64,000 bases of DNA, taken from the NCBI RefSeq assembly GCF_002217355.1, contig NZ_MUHA01000005.1, positions 72,612-136,611 on the forward strand, given 5' to 3'. The translations under genes were made by a program, and so were the position numbers. Shown here piece by piece: positions 1-8,334 of this stretch. The stretch comes from Flavobacterium oncorhynchi (lineage in GTDB: Bacteria > Bacteroidota > Bacteroidia > Flavobacteriales > Flavobacteriaceae). The notes under the pieces were generated by a model that had not been told where the DNA came from, did not search any database, and saw nothing but the letters and a program-made list of their open reading frames with translations. Each line of letters begins with the position of its first letter. Position 1 is the first letter of the stretch.

Positions 1-132
1 AGCTCTGTATAAAGTATTTTTCATTTTTATGAGTTTTATATAATTTAAATTTGAGATGTGCGTAAGCACGTTTCATTGCTTTTGGGCAATAAAAATGATT
101 TCAATTGTAAAATTGAAAATAGATTTAAAAAA

Positions 133-510
133 TTATATAAAATAGGATGGAGGGCGAAACGAAGTGTTCGAAACCGAAACAGGTTTTTGGTCTAAAACAG
201 AAAAGTTTTGTGTTTTAGTTTTAATAGGCACTATTAAGCTGTAAGGTGCTGTAATTGTATTTTGAATATAAACAATCTCTGATTTTTCTTTAAGATTGTT
301 CTCCATTTTTTTCTCGTTATCGGCGTATTTTTTCAAGCTTTTTTGAAGCTCGCATCGACCGTTACAGGTATTGAAAACTTGTTTACGCTGTACACAAATG
401 GTTTTTATAATTTCCTCCTGATTCAGTTTGAAATTAGTGTAAACAAAGAAATTGCCAAAAGATGGCAGTAAAAGTATACCGGAAAGTAATATGATGAAGA
501 TATTCTTCAA
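133..510 (-). CDS. Small membrane-anchored protein with CNGRC motif, unknown function
   Basis: The protein has about 125 residues and is read from a TTG codon at 510. From that start it opens with one hydrophobic segment (MKNIFIILLSGILLLPSFGN), followed by a soluble part with the cysteine motif NTCNGRCELQKSLKK near residue 50, and a Ser/Pro-rich tail. The reading frame is open up to 645, but a TAnnTTTG promoter box (535-542) and the secA terminator (635-668) lie inside that extension, so the long form is unlikely. I recall similar short Bacteroidota proteins with C-x3-C-x-L-[QR]-K motifs near metal-related genes, but I cannot assign a function. A metal or redox role for the two cysteines is inference only. 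It is transcribed in the same direction as secA, downstream of it, from its own promoter. Confidence 0.65.
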   Translation of the reverse strand: MKNIFIILLSGILLLPSFGNFFVYTNFKLNQEEIIKTICVQRKQVFNTCNGRCELQKSLKKYADNEKKMENNLKEKSEIVYIQNTITAPYSLIVPIKTKTQNFSVLDQKPVSVSNTSFRPPSYFI

Positions 511-534
511 GACTTGATTTCGTTGTTTCGAATG

Positions 535-542
535 CAAAAGTA
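535..542 (-). promoter_or_regulatory. TAnnTTTG -7 box for the CNGRC protein
   Basis: The minus strand reads TACTTTTG, matching the Bacteroidota -7 consensus. It lies 24 nt upstream of the TTG start at 510 and inside the open frame that extends to 645, so it decides the start. No TTG -33 box is seen at the usual distance. Confidence 0.6.
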
Positions 543-634
543 CATTTAATTCGTTTTGGAAAGAACTTATTTTAATTTTTTTCAAAAAAAAAATCTTCAA
601 GAGGTTTAAGCAATTGAAGATTCTTTTAAATGAT

Positions 635-668
635 AAAGCCGACAAGTTTTTGAAAACGTGTCGGCTTT
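635..668 (-). terminator. Terminator downstream of secA
   Basis: An inverted repeat AAAGCCGACA / TGTCGGCTTT surrounds a loop of about 14 nt, a few bases past the secA stop codon. The 3' side on the minus strand is AT-rich but has only a short T run. Confidence 0.65.
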
Positions 669-690
669 AATATGTAATTTGAAATAAAAA

Positions 691-3600
691 TTATTCTTTA
701 ACAATAACCCAAGCTCCTGAAGCTAAAAGAGTTTCTGCTTTTTTATATTTCATTGTTTCTGTTTTACCAGTTGCAACTTCTTGAATAGTTACATTGTCAT
801 TACGATTGATTTTTGGCATCTCTCTAACAATGGTTTCTGTAACTTGACGTTGCTGTGTTTCTCCAGCTTCACGATTCATTTCTTCGCTGTTTACAATTTC
901 GTCTTTGCTTAATTGTAAATTTTCTTTCTGGCGAACTTCTCTTGCTTCGTGAATTTCAGGAACGTTTTGCGCAGGTAAATCTCCTTTAAATAAGAATGAA
1001 ATAACTTCTTTATTAACGTTGTCCAACATTCCTCTAAACAAATTGAAAGCTTCTAATTTGTAAATAAGCAATGGATCTTTTTGTTCGTGAACAGCCAATT
1101 GAACAGATTGTTTCAATTCGTCCATTTTACGTAAATGTTTTTTCCAAGCTTCATCAACAATCGAAAGTGTGATGTTTTTCTCAAAATCAGCAATTAACTG
1201 AGCTCCTTCGCTTTCGTATGCTTTCTTTAAGTCTGTAACAACATTAAGCGTTTTGATTCCGTCAGTAAATGGAACTACGATTCTTTCAAAATGGTTGTTT
1301 GGCTCTTCGTAAACTCCTTTAATAATTGGGAAAGCTTCTCTTGCGCTTCTTTCTGTTTTTTCAGTGTAGAAAGCAAGTGCTTCTTTGTATACTTTTCCAG
1401 TAATTTCAATATCTGATAATTTTGTAAAATCAGCTTCAGAGATTGGAGAAGTAATTCCGAAGTAACGAATTAAATCAAAATCGAAATTTTTGAAATCGTT
1501 TGTTACTTTATTATTGCTTACGATTAGTTCGCACGTATCGTAAAGCATATTTGCGATATCTAGTTTTAAACGCTCACCAAACAAAGCATGACGACGACGT
1601 TTGTAAACTACTTCACGTTGTGAGTTCATTACGTCATCATATTCTAATAAACGTTTACGAACGCCAAAGTTGTTTTCTTCTACTTTTTTCTGAGCGCGCT
1701 CAATAGATTTAGTCATCATCGAATGTTGAATAACTTCACCTTCTTGAAGTCCCATTCTATCCATAACTTTAGCTACTCTTTCAGAACCAAATAAACGCAT
1801 TAAGTTGTCTTCTAGAGAAACATAAAATTGAGAACTTCCTGGATCTCCTTGACGACCAGCACGACCACGTAACTGTCTGTCTACACGACGAGAATCATGA
1901 CGTTCTGTACCAACGATTGCTAAACCTCCTGCAGCTTTTACTTCTGGAGATAATTTAATATCGGTACCACGACCAGCCATGTTTGTAGCAATAGTTACAA
2001 CGCCGGCTTTACCAGCTTCTTCAACGATTTGTGCTTCTTGCTTGTGCATTTTAGCATTTAATACGTTGTGTGTAACACCTCTCATTTTTAACATTCGGCT
2101 TAACAATTCAGAGATCTCTACAGAAGTTGTTCCAATCAAAACTGGTCTTCCAGCGTTTGATAATTCGGTAACGTCTTCGATAACAGCGTTGAATTTCTCT
2201 CTTGTTGTTTTGTAGATATAATCTTCTTTGTCTATTCTGGCAATCGGACGGTTGGTTGGAATTTCAACAACATCCAATTTGTAAATCTGCCATAACTCTC
2301 CAGCTTCAGTAACCGCTGTACCTGTCATACCACCCAATTTGCTGTACATTCTGAAATAATTCTGTAATGTAACGGTTGCAAAAGTTTGAGTTGCCGCTTC
2401 AATTTTTACATTTTCTTTAGCTTCAATCGCTTGGTGTAATCCGTCAGAATAACGACGACCATCCATAATACGACCTGTTTGCTCATCGACAATCATAATT
2501 TTGTTGTCCATGATCACATATTCTACATCTTTTTCGAATAAAGCATATGCTTTTAAAAGTTGTGTAAGAGTATGGATACGCTCGCTTTTTATTCCAAAAT
2601 CTTGGAATAATCTTTCTTTAGCTTCCGCTTCAGCGTCTTTATCTAATTTTTGTTTTTCGATAGCAGCGATTTCTGTACCAATGTCTGGTAAAACGAAGAA
2701 ATCTGCATCAGTATCCCCAGAAAGGTATTTAATACCATTATCTGTCAATTCTACTTGATTATTTTTTTCTTCAATCACAAAGTATAAAGCTTCATCCACT
2801 TTATGCATTTCGCGATTGTTATCCTGCATATATTGATTTTCGGTTTTTTGAAGCAATTGTTTGATTCCTTCTTCACTCAAAAATTTAATTAATGCTTTAT
2901 TTTTAGGTAAACTTCTGTAAGCTCTTAATAATAAGAATCCGCCTTCTTTAGTATTTCCTTCTTTGATTAATTTTTTAGCTTCTGCCAAGAAACCGTTTGC
3001 TAATTGACGTTGTTGCGCAACTAGATTTTCGATTTTTGGTTTCAGCTCGTTAAATTCATGACGATCTCCCTGAGGAACTGGTCCTGAAATAATAAGCGGT
3101 GTTCTTGCATCATCAATTAATACAGAATCGACCTCGTCGACAATAGCATAATTGTGTTTTCTTTGAACTAAATCGCTAGGCGAGTGCGCCATGTTATCTC
3201 TTAAGTAGTCAAAACCAAATTCATTATTAGTTCCGTAAGTGATATCGGCGTCGTATGCTTTTTTTCTTTGCTCAGTACTTGGCTGGTGATTATCGATACA
3301 ATCAACAGTTAAACCGTGAAATTCGAATAAAGGCGCTTTCCATGTGCTGTCACGTTTTGCTAAGTAGTCATTCACAGTTACCAAGTGAACTCCGTTTCCT
3401 GTCAAAGCATTTAAGTATAAAGGAAGTGTCGCTACCAAAGTTTTACCTTCACCAGTCTGCATTTCGGCAACTTTACCTTCGTGCAGAACCATTCCTCCAA
3501 TTAACTGAACATCATAATGAATCATGTCCCAAGTAATTTCTTTACCTGCAGCATTCCATTTGTTAGCCCAAGTAGCTTTATCACCTTCAATAGTAACATA

Positions 3601-4035
3601 TGTTTTTGAAGCTGAGAATTCTCTGTCTTTTGGAGTGGCAGTAACTTCAATAAATGAATTGTCTTTAAAACGACGTGCTGTTTCCTTAACTACAGAAAAT
3701 GCTTCTGGAAGAATTTCTAATAAAGTTTTTTCAGAAATTTCATAAGCTTCTTTTTCAAGACTGTCTATTGCATCATAAAGATCTTCTCTTTTGTCGATGT
3801 CTTCGATGTTTTCAACTTCAGCTTTAAGCGAAGCAATTTTAGCATCTTTATCTGCTCTGGCTTCTTTAATTCTATCTTTAAAATATACAGTTCTAGCTCT
3901 TAGGTCATCGTGAGATAAAGCCATTAAGCTGGTTTCGAATGTTTTAATTTTGTTTAAATAAGGTTGTAAAGCTTTGACATCTTTTTGAGATTTATCACCT
4001 ACAAAGACCTTGATGATGCTGTTTATGAAACTCAT
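691..4035 (-). CDS. secA: Preprotein translocase ATPase SecA
   Basis: SecA drives unfolded preproteins through the SecYEG channel at the inner membrane using ATP. The 1114-residue protein has the Walker A motif MQTGEGKT near residue 190, the DEAD-like motif [20 protein letters not shown] near 300, and the helicase-like motifs [12 protein letters not shown] and [14 protein letters not shown] near 690-740. It is longer than the roughly 900 residues of E. coli SecA. The extra length includes an insert after the ISGP motif (about residues 335-440), as is usual in Flavobacteria. The C terminus lacks the Cys/His zinc-binding tail found in Proteobacteria. No TAnnTTTG box was seen directly upstream. 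The DUF2795 gene lies upstream on the same strand, separated by a likely terminator. Confidence 0.98.
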   Translation of the reverse strand: MSFINSIIKVFVGDKSQKDVKALQPYLNKIKTFETSLMALSHDDLRARTVYFKDRIKEARADKDAKIASLKAEVENIEDIDKREDLYDAIDSLEKEAYEISEKTLLEILPEAFSVVKETARRFKDNSFIEVTATPKDREFSASKTYVTIEGDKATWANKWNAAGKEITWDMIHYDVQLIGGMVLHEGKVAEMQTGEGKTLVATLPLYLNALTGNGVHLVTVNDYLAKRDSTWKAPLFEFHGLTVDCIDNHQPSTEQRKKAYDADITYGTNNEFGFDYLRDNMAHSPSDLVQRKHNYAIVDEVDSVLIDDARTPLIISGPVPQGDRHEFNELKPKIENLVAQQRQLANGFLAEAKKLIKEGNTKEGGFLLLRAYRSLPKNKALIKFLSEEGIKQLLQKTENQYMQDNNREMHKVDEALYFVIEEKNNQVELTDNGIKYLSGDTDADFFVLPDIGTEIAAIEKQKLDKDAEAEAKERLFQDFGIKSERIHTLTQLLKAYALFEKDVEYVIMDNKIMIVDEQTGRIMDGRRYSDGLHQAIEAKENVKIEAATQTFATVTLQNYFRMYSKLGGMTGTAVTEAGELWQIYKLDVVEIPTNRPIARIDKEDYIYKTTREKFNAVIEDVTELSNAGRPVLIGTTSVEISELLSRMLKMRGVTHNVLNAKMHKQEAQIVEEAGKAGVVTIATNMAGRGTDIKLSPEVKAAGGLAIVGTERHDSRRVDRQLRGRAGRQGDPGSSQFYVSLEDNLMRLFGSERVAKVMDRMGLQEGEVIQHSMMTKSIERAQKKVEENNFGVRKRLLEYDDVMNSQREVVYKRRRHALFGERLKLDIANMLYDTCELIVSNNKVTNDFKNFDFDLIRYFGITSPISEADFTKLSDIEITGKVYKEALAFYTEKTERSAREAFPIIKGVYEEPNNHFERIVVPFTDGIKTLNVVTDLKKAYESEGAQLIADFEKNITLSIVDEAWKKHLRKMDELKQSVQLAVHEQKDPLLIYKLEAFNLFRGMLDNVNKEVISFLFKGDLPAQNVPEIHEAREVRQKENLQLSKDEIVNSEEMNREAGETQQRQVTETIVREMPKINRNDNVTIQEVATGKTETMKYKKAETLLASGAWVIVKE

Positions 4036-4082
4036 AATTTATTAGTATTTCTTTATTATATGTTGTGTATTTGAACCAAAAA

Positions 4083-4108
4083 AAAAGCCTCGATGATGAG
4101 ACTTTTTC
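4083..4108 (-). terminator. Probable terminator between DUF2795 gene and secA
   Basis: AAAAAG and CTTTTT pair, with an inner CTC/GAG stem and one mismatch around the loop GATGAT. On the minus strand the 3' arm ends in a run of T. It sits just after the DUF2795 gene stop. Confidence 0.5.
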
Positions 4109-4122
4109 CTTTGGTTTATTTT

Positions 4123-4344
4123 TTAATATTCATCCTCATTCCAAAGATAATCTTCGTCTGTTGGATAATCAGGCCAAATTTCTTCCATTGATTCATATAT
4201 CTCGCCTTCATCTTCAATTGATTGAAGGTTCTCTACTACTTCTAATGGAGCACCAGCTCTAATAGCGTAGTCAATAAGTTCGTCTTTGTTAGCAGGCCAT
4301 GGCGCATCACTTAAATAAGATGCTAATTCTAATGTCCAATACAT
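4123..4344 (-). CDS. DUF2795-type small acidic protein
   Basis: This 73-residue, strongly acidic protein starts MYWTLELASYLSDAPWPANK and carries the DELIDYAIRAGAPLEVVENL signature of the DUF2795 family, followed by a Glu/Asp/Tyr-rich tail. Family members are short helical proteins of unknown role, some near regulators. The gene has its own TAnnTTTG box 22 nt upstream and is flanked by the cobalamin adenosyltransferase and secA on the same strand. No catalytic motif is visible. The family assignment is from memory of the motif and the function is unknown. Confidence 0.85.
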   Translation of the reverse strand: MYWTLELASYLSDAPWPANKDELIDYAIRAGAPLEVVENLQSIEDEGEIYESMEEIWPDYPTDEDYLWNEDEY

Positions 4345-4365
4345 CTGTTATCTGTTTAGTTTGTG

Positions 4366-4373
4366 CAAAAATA
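4366..4373 (-). promoter_or_regulatory. TAnnTTTG -7 box for the DUF2795 gene
   Basis: The minus strand reads TATTTTTG, 21 nt upstream of the ATG at 4344. This suggests independent transcription of the small gene. Confidence 0.55.
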
Positions 4374-4446
4374 AATTTTTTACTGAAAAAGACAAGTAAA
4401 TTTTGATTTATTTTAATAAAATTTAAGAACGTCTTCTAAATTGCAG

Positions 4447-4516
4447 ATTTTAGATTGTTGATTTTAGATTGATACATTGAAAAAAATCTAAAAACGAAGT
4501 TCTAAAATCTAAAATT
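4447..4516. repeat. AT-rich GATTTTAGATT direct and inverted repeats
   Basis: Two direct copies of GATTTTAGATT are followed about 25 nt later by inverted copies (AATCTAAAA, AAAATCTAAAA). The cluster occupies the gap downstream of the adenosyltransferase stop and could fold into a transcript-ending hairpin. Repeats of this kind are common in Flavobacterium intergenic DNA, by my recollection. Confidence 0.5.
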
Positions 4517-5086
4517 TTACTTGCGAGGAATCCATTTCACTTCCTCCGCTTTTAAGTCTGAGGACAACTTTCGTGCCAAGACAAAAAGGTAGTCAGAAAG
4601 TCGGTTTAAGTACTTGATTGCTACTTCAGGAACGTGTTCATTATGGCTTAAATGCACTGCCAAACGTTCTGCTCGGCGGCAAATGCAGCGTGCTATATGA
4701 CAATGTGACACGGTGGGATGACCGCCCGGTAAAACAAAATGAGTCATTGGCGGTAAACTTTCCTCCATTTTGTCGATTTCGTTTTCAAGTAATTCAATAT
4801 CAGAATCAATAATGCCTAAGTTTTTCAAACGAAGTTCGCCGTTTTTTAAAACCTCTTTTTCTTGTGGAGTTGCTAATATTGCTCCAACAGTAAATAAGCG
4901 ATCTTGAATTTCTATTAGAATTGTTTTATAATGAGAATCCATTTCTTGATCGCGAATTAACCCGATGTAAGAATTTAATTCGTCAACAGTTCCGTAACTG
5001 TCAATCCTGATATGATCTTTAGGAACTCGCGTGCCTCCAAAAAGAGCCGTAGTTCCTTTGTCGCCTGTTTTTGTATATACTTTCAT
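4517..5086 (-). CDS. Cob(I)yrinic acid a,c-diamide adenosyltransferase, PduO type
   Basis: This enzyme transfers the 5'-deoxyadenosyl group of ATP to cob(I)alamin, making coenzyme B12. The 189 residues match a full-length PduO-type enzyme. The N-terminal ATP-binding signature MKVYTKTGDKGTTALFGG is intact, followed by DSYGTVDELNSYIG, and the C-terminal motif CRRAERLAVHL and the NRLSDYLFVLAR helix are present. The ATG at 5086 follows a tract of CTAAG-type repeats, and no promoter box was identified. The cofactor it makes could serve cobalamin-dependent enzymes; the B12-binding radical SAM protein at 29.7 kb would use cobalamin, though usually not the adenosylated form. Confidence 0.93.
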   Translation of the reverse strand: MKVYTKTGDKGTTALFGGTRVPKDHIRIDSYGTVDELNSYIGLIRDQEMDSHYKTILIEIQDRLFTVGAILATPQEKEVLKNGELRLKNLGIIDSDIELLENEIDKMEESLPPMTHFVLPGGHPTVSHCHIARCICRRAERLAVHLSHNEHVPEVAIKYLNRLSDYLFVLARKLSSDLKAEEVKWIPRK

Positions 5087-5093
5087 TTTTTTT

Positions 5094-5212
5094 TAAGATG
5101 CTAAGGTTCTGAGGTGCTAAGATGCTAAGAAAGTTTCTAAGGTTCTAAGATACTAAGATTCTAAGTTTTTTCTCTTTGTGTTAATCTGGTTTTTTAAGAT
5201 TCTAAGGCTTTT
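5094..5212. repeat. Degenerate CTAAGrTkCTAAG tandem repeat array
   Basis: At least eight imperfect copies of an approximately 8-10 nt unit (GCTAAG, TTCTAAG, ACTAAG) occur between the ABC ATPase and the adenosyltransferase. The same motif recurs at 18141-18212. No gene is visible in this stretch. Confidence 0.7.
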
Positions 5213-5250
5213 CTTTTCCGATTAAACATTTAACCAAATAAGCGGTTAAA

Positions 5251-5937
5251 CTATTTCGTGGTATCACTTTCAATTAATCCGTCTCTTAAACGAATAACGC
5301 GATGCGCATAAGCTGCAATATCCTCTTCGTGTGTTACTAAAATTACTGTATTTCCTTGTGCGTGGATATCGCCAAAAAGCTTCATAATTTCTACTGAAGT
5401 TTTACTGTCTAAGTTTCCTGTTGGTTCATCGGCCAAAATAATAGAAGGTTTGTTAACTAAAGCGCGGGCAATAGCAACACGCTGACGTTGTCCTCCAGAA
5501 AGCTGATTAGGCTGATGATCCATTCTGTCTGCTAGATTTACTTGTGTTAGTACTTCGACTGCTCTTGCATTACGTTCTGATTTTGAATGTCCGGCATAAA
5601 TCATTGGCAATGCAACATTGTCTAGGGCAGTTGTTCTTGGCAAAAGATTAAAGGTTTGGAATACGAAACCAATTTCTTTGTTTCTAATTCCTGCCAATTC
5701 ATCGTCTTTCATCTGGCTGACATCTTTTCCGTTTAAAATGTATCGCCCAGAAGTTGGCGTATCTAAACAACCTAATAAATTCATTAAAGTTGATTTTCCA
5801 GATCCCGAAGGCCCCATTAATGCAACATATTCTCCTTTGTTGATTTCTAAATTAATTCCTTTTAAAACATATACAATTTCATTGCCTAGAATAAAATTTC
5901 GTTTTATGTCGGTTATTTTAATTAATGGATTTGCCAT
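5251..5937 (-). CDS. ABC transporter ATP-binding protein, LolD/MacB-like
   Basis: The 228-residue nucleotide-binding subunit has Walker [10 protein letters not shown] near residue 41, the Q-loop [18 protein letters not shown] near 92, the signature [15 protein letters not shown] near 145, Walker [13 protein letters not shown] near 165 and the H-loop VTHEEDIA. The [10 protein letters not shown] segment and length are typical of the LolD/MacB/FtsE group, which power lipoprotein release or macrolide/peptide export with a separate FtsX-like permease. No permease gene is adjacent, so the partner must be elsewhere and the substrate is not known. The upstream region has a near-match promoter box (TACTTTTA on the minus strand). 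Confidence 0.9.
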   Translation of the reverse strand: MANPLIKITDIKRNFILGNEIVYVLKGINLEINKGEYVALMGPSGSGKSTLMNLLGCLDTPTSGRYILNGKDVSQMKDDELAGIRNKEIGFVFQTFNLLPRTTALDNVALPMIYAGHSKSERNARAVEVLTQVNLADRMDHQPNQLSGGQRQRVAIARALVNKPSIILADEPTGNLDSKTSVEIMKLFGDIHAQGNTVILVTHEEDIAAYAHRVIRLRDGLIESDTTK

Positions 5938-6242
5938 TTCGTTTTACAATTTTTGGATTTAAAAGTACAAAACACTTTTCAATAAACGATAAGTAGTTTT
6001 AAATTGAATTATGTTACAAAATGAAGTTTTTTATATTGATTTCCGTTTTTGTGCGTGTTTGTATAATGTAAAATTAGAATTGAAAATGTTGTTATGTTAT
6101 TTTGAGTTGTTTTTATGTAATTGTCATGTTTTTTGAATTTTATTGAATTATGTTGTTTTTAATCCTGTAAAAGTGATAATTATGTAATAAAATACTTAGG
6201 GTTATAACTATATTTGTTATATAATCTTAAATAATCAGAATT
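5938..6242. other. Divergent intergenic region, AT-rich
   Basis: About 300 nt lie between the divergent ABC ATPase and the lipoprotein gene. It holds the lipoprotein promoter box at 6209-6216 and a weak minus-strand box near the ATPase start. The middle is T-rich and encodes nothing I can support. Confidence 0.5.
6209..6216 (+). promoter_or_regulatory. TAnnTTTG -7 box for the DUF6565-like lipoprotein
   Basis: TATATTTG lies 26 nt upstream of the ATG at 6243. No clear -33 TTG was seen. Confidence 0.55.
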
Positions 6243-6899
6243 ATGAAAAATATACAATTAGTGTCAGGAATTGCATTTATTGCATTAATTTTTACTTCGT
6301 GTAAAGATGAGAAACAAGAAAAGGCTCAAAAAACAATAGATTCTTATGTAGCTTATGTCGATTCAGTTAAAAATGTAACCGCTGATGATTTGAAAGAAAA
6401 TTGGAAAGGTGTAGAAACTGAATATGATAAAAGAGCAGAAGAAGCACAATTGGCTTTGGCAGATATTAAAGACAATACTGCGGCAACGGAGAAAATAAAC
6501 ACGAGTAAAGTTAAATATGAAGAGTTTAGAAATGAGATGGCTGTCCTTTTTGCCCCAAGTCCAAGCCCAAAACAACAATTACGAAATGCCTTATTTGGTG
6601 AAGGCAAGATTGGTGATGATATGAATTTTGATTGGGTAAATGCTAAAAACATTCATAGTGTTTACCAGCAATTTGTTCATACGGTTGAGAATAATAAAGA
6701 TAAGTATTCAAGAGAAGACTGGGATGAAGTTAAACTTATGTATGAGGCACTTGACAGCCGTAAAAATACAGTTGAAAAAGAAGGTCTTACTGCCGAAGAT
6801 AACAGAAAAATTGCCGGTTTGAAACTTAAGTTTGCGCCAATGTATACGGTAAATAGAATGGGAGCGAAGTCTGAAGAAACTGCAGCTGCTAAAAAATAA
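6243..6899 (+). CDS. Lipoprotein of unknown function (DUF6565-like)
   Basis: The 218-residue protein begins with a lipoprotein signal peptide ending in the lipobox IFTSC (Cys near residue 20), so it is probably membrane-anchored after lipidation. The mature part is Lys/Glu-rich and predicted to be mostly helical, with short helices such as QKTIDSYVAYVDSV and DWDEVKLMYEALDSRK, and ends in a Lys/Ala tail. It resembles small Bacteroidota lipoproteins grouped as DUF6565, but that is from memory. It has its own promoter and ends at a strong shared terminator, so it is monocistronic. The function is unknown. Confidence 0.8.
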   Translation: MKNIQLVSGIAFIALIFTSCKDEKQEKAQKTIDSYVAYVDSVKNVTADDLKENWKGVETEYDKRAEEAQLALADIKDNTAATEKINTSKVKYEEFRNEMAVLFAPSPSPKQQLRNALFGEGKIGDDMNFDWVNAKNIHSVYQQFVHTVENNKDKYSREDWDEVKLMYEALDSRKNTVEKEGLTAEDNRKIAGLKLKFAPMYTVNRMGAKSEETAAAKK

Positions 6900-6920
6900 G
6901 CATCAAATTTTTGTTGAAAT

Positions 6921-6954
6921 AAAAAAGACGATCATCACTGATCGTCTTTTTTTT
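6921..6954. terminator. Bidirectional Rho-independent terminator
   Basis: A perfect 8-bp stem GACGATCA / TGATCGTC around the loop TCAC is flanked by A6 on the left and T8 on the right. It serves the convergent lipoprotein and methyltransferase genes, overlapping the stop of the latter. Confidence 0.9.
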
Positions 6955-7732
6955 ATGCTCTAATTATAAAATGCTCCTTCTCTTGTTCGTATCTAAAAAA
7001 TACAAGTCCCCATTGAAAGGTATCGATAGTAACTTTTACTTTTGGGTGATTTTTTATGATTTCCCAAGTTTCTTCCATTTCTGGAGACCAATGAATATCA
7101 TCAAAAATCCAAACCGAATCGTTGTTGATTGTTAATAGTAAAAGTTCAAAATAAGCCAAAGTTGCTTTTTTAGAATGATTACCGTCAAAGTAAATTAGAT
7201 CATATGTTTTAGAATTTAGATTTTCAGAAACTAAAAATGATTCAAATTCTGCAATTATGTTTTCAACATTTTTGCAATCAAATTTGTCTAATTGATTTTT
7301 GGCAATGTCTCCAGTTTGTGCACATCCTTCAATAGTAACAACTTTTGCGTTTGTGTTTCCTAGAGCTAGGGCAGAAGTTGCTAAACCTAATGAAGTTCCT
7401 ATTTCAAGAATGTTATTTGGCTTGAAATAATTGGTTACTCTAAGTAATAATTCAGCACGTTTTGGAGAAATTCCAGCCGTCGATGCAATTTTAGAAATTT
7501 GTCTCTTATCAGATTTAAGTACTTTTGAACCTTCACCAAAATCAGTTACTTCGATGAAATTTTTGTTTTCAAGAAGTGACTTTCTGTATTTTTTTAGAAT
7601 TTTATATTCTGGTTTAGGCTTCTTGTCATAGAAACATTTTGTCAGCAGACTAAAAACGAAAGGCGAGTGAACACCATGTTCGTTTTTAGAATTCCAAAGA
7701 AATTTTAGATAAGATTGTATTTGAAAAAGCAT
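6953..7732 (-). CDS. Class I SAM-dependent methyltransferase (O-methyltransferase-like)
   Basis: The 259-residue protein has the SAM-binding motif I ILEIGTSLGLATSALALG near residue 110, an acidic post-motif VVTIEGC near 135, and the segment DLIYFDGNHSKKATLAYFE near 185. These are typical of catechol-O-methyltransferase-like enzymes that methylate small hydroxylated compounds. The N-terminal part (about residues 1-60) is unusual, with HGVHSPFVFSLL, a motif seen in Bacteroidota members of this group. No substrate can be inferred from the neighbours (an FKBP lipoprotein upstream, 27 nt away). It is likely co-transcribed with that gene. Confidence 0.85.
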   Translation of the reverse strand: MLFQIQSYLKFLWNSKNEHGVHSPFVFSLLTKCFYDKKPKPEYKILKKYRKSLLENKNFIEVTDFGEGSKVLKSDKRQISKIASTAGISPKRAELLLRVTNYFKPNNILEIGTSLGLATSALALGNTNAKVVTIEGCAQTGDIAKNQLDKFDCKNVENIIAEFESFLVSENLNSKTYDLIYFDGNHSKKATLAYFELLLLTINNDSVWIFDDIHWSPEMEETWEIIKNHPKVKVTIDTFQWGLVFFRYEQEKEHFIIRA

Positions 7733-7759
7733 TCTTATAATATTTCGTTTTCAGGCGAA

Positions 7760-8230
7760 TTAATTTACGGTAATCAGTTTAATTTCAAATATTAAAACAG
7801 AACCTCCTGGAATGCCTGAAACAGAATAACTGCCGTATCCTAAATGTGCTGGAACAAATAAAATGCCACTTCCGCCTTCTTTAAAAAAGGGTAATCCTTG
7901 CTGCCATCCTAAAATTAATTTGCTTAATGGGAAAGTTGCGCCCGAAGCATTTTGATCAAAAACTTTTCCATTGGTAAGAGAGCCTTTGTAGGTAACAGTA
8001 ATAGATGATTGTGTAATGGGTTGTTTACCGGTTCCTTCTTCTGTAATGATATAATGTAAACCAGTGTCTGTTTTTTTTGCTGTTAAATTGTTTTTAACTA
8101 GATAATCTGTGATTTCTTTTTCGTTTTCAACGCTGTAATCTATTTTTTCAGGAATTTTTTCTGATCCAGAATCACTTGAGCAAGAGATAAAAAAGGTAAG
8201 AATTGAAAAAGCAAATAATAATTTTTTCAT
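7760..8230 (-). CDS. FKBP-type peptidyl-prolyl isomerase lipoprotein
   Basis: This 156-residue protein likely catalyses cis-trans isomerisation of Xaa-Pro bonds in exported proteins. A lipoprotein signal peptide with lipobox FFISC (Cys near 17) is followed by a linker and one FKBP domain. The domain shows ITVTYKGSLTNGKVFDQN, the active-site region LILGWQQGLPFFKEGG, and LFVPAHLGYGS with the conserved aromatic and Tyr residues, ending in GGSVLIFEIKLI. Anchoring suggests a periplasmic or outer-membrane folding role. Gliding-motility lipoproteins such as GldI are of this type in Flavobacteria, but identity to GldI cannot be settled here. Confidence 0.9.
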   Translation of the reverse strand: MKKLLFAFSILTFFISCSSDSGSEKIPEKIDYSVENEKEITDYLVKNNLTAKKTDTGLHYIITEEGTGKQPITQSSITVTYKGSLTNGKVFDQNASGATFPLSKLILGWQQGLPFFKEGGSGILFVPAHLGYGSYSVSGIPGGSVLIFEIKLITVN

Positions 8231-8334
8231 ATGAAATTTGTTTTTAAAGATCGTAAATATATAAAATTAGTCTTTACTCTATGTTTTAGTCGAAAAAATG
8301 ATTTTTTTGAAAACGAAAATCTATAACTGAAATA

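Noticed and set aside
1..132. Leading 132 nt with a TAAATTTG at 46-53 and a GTGC/GCAC hairpin near 58-70
   Set aside because: No gene follows on the plus strand within the window and the hairpin is short, so neither is supported as a functional site.
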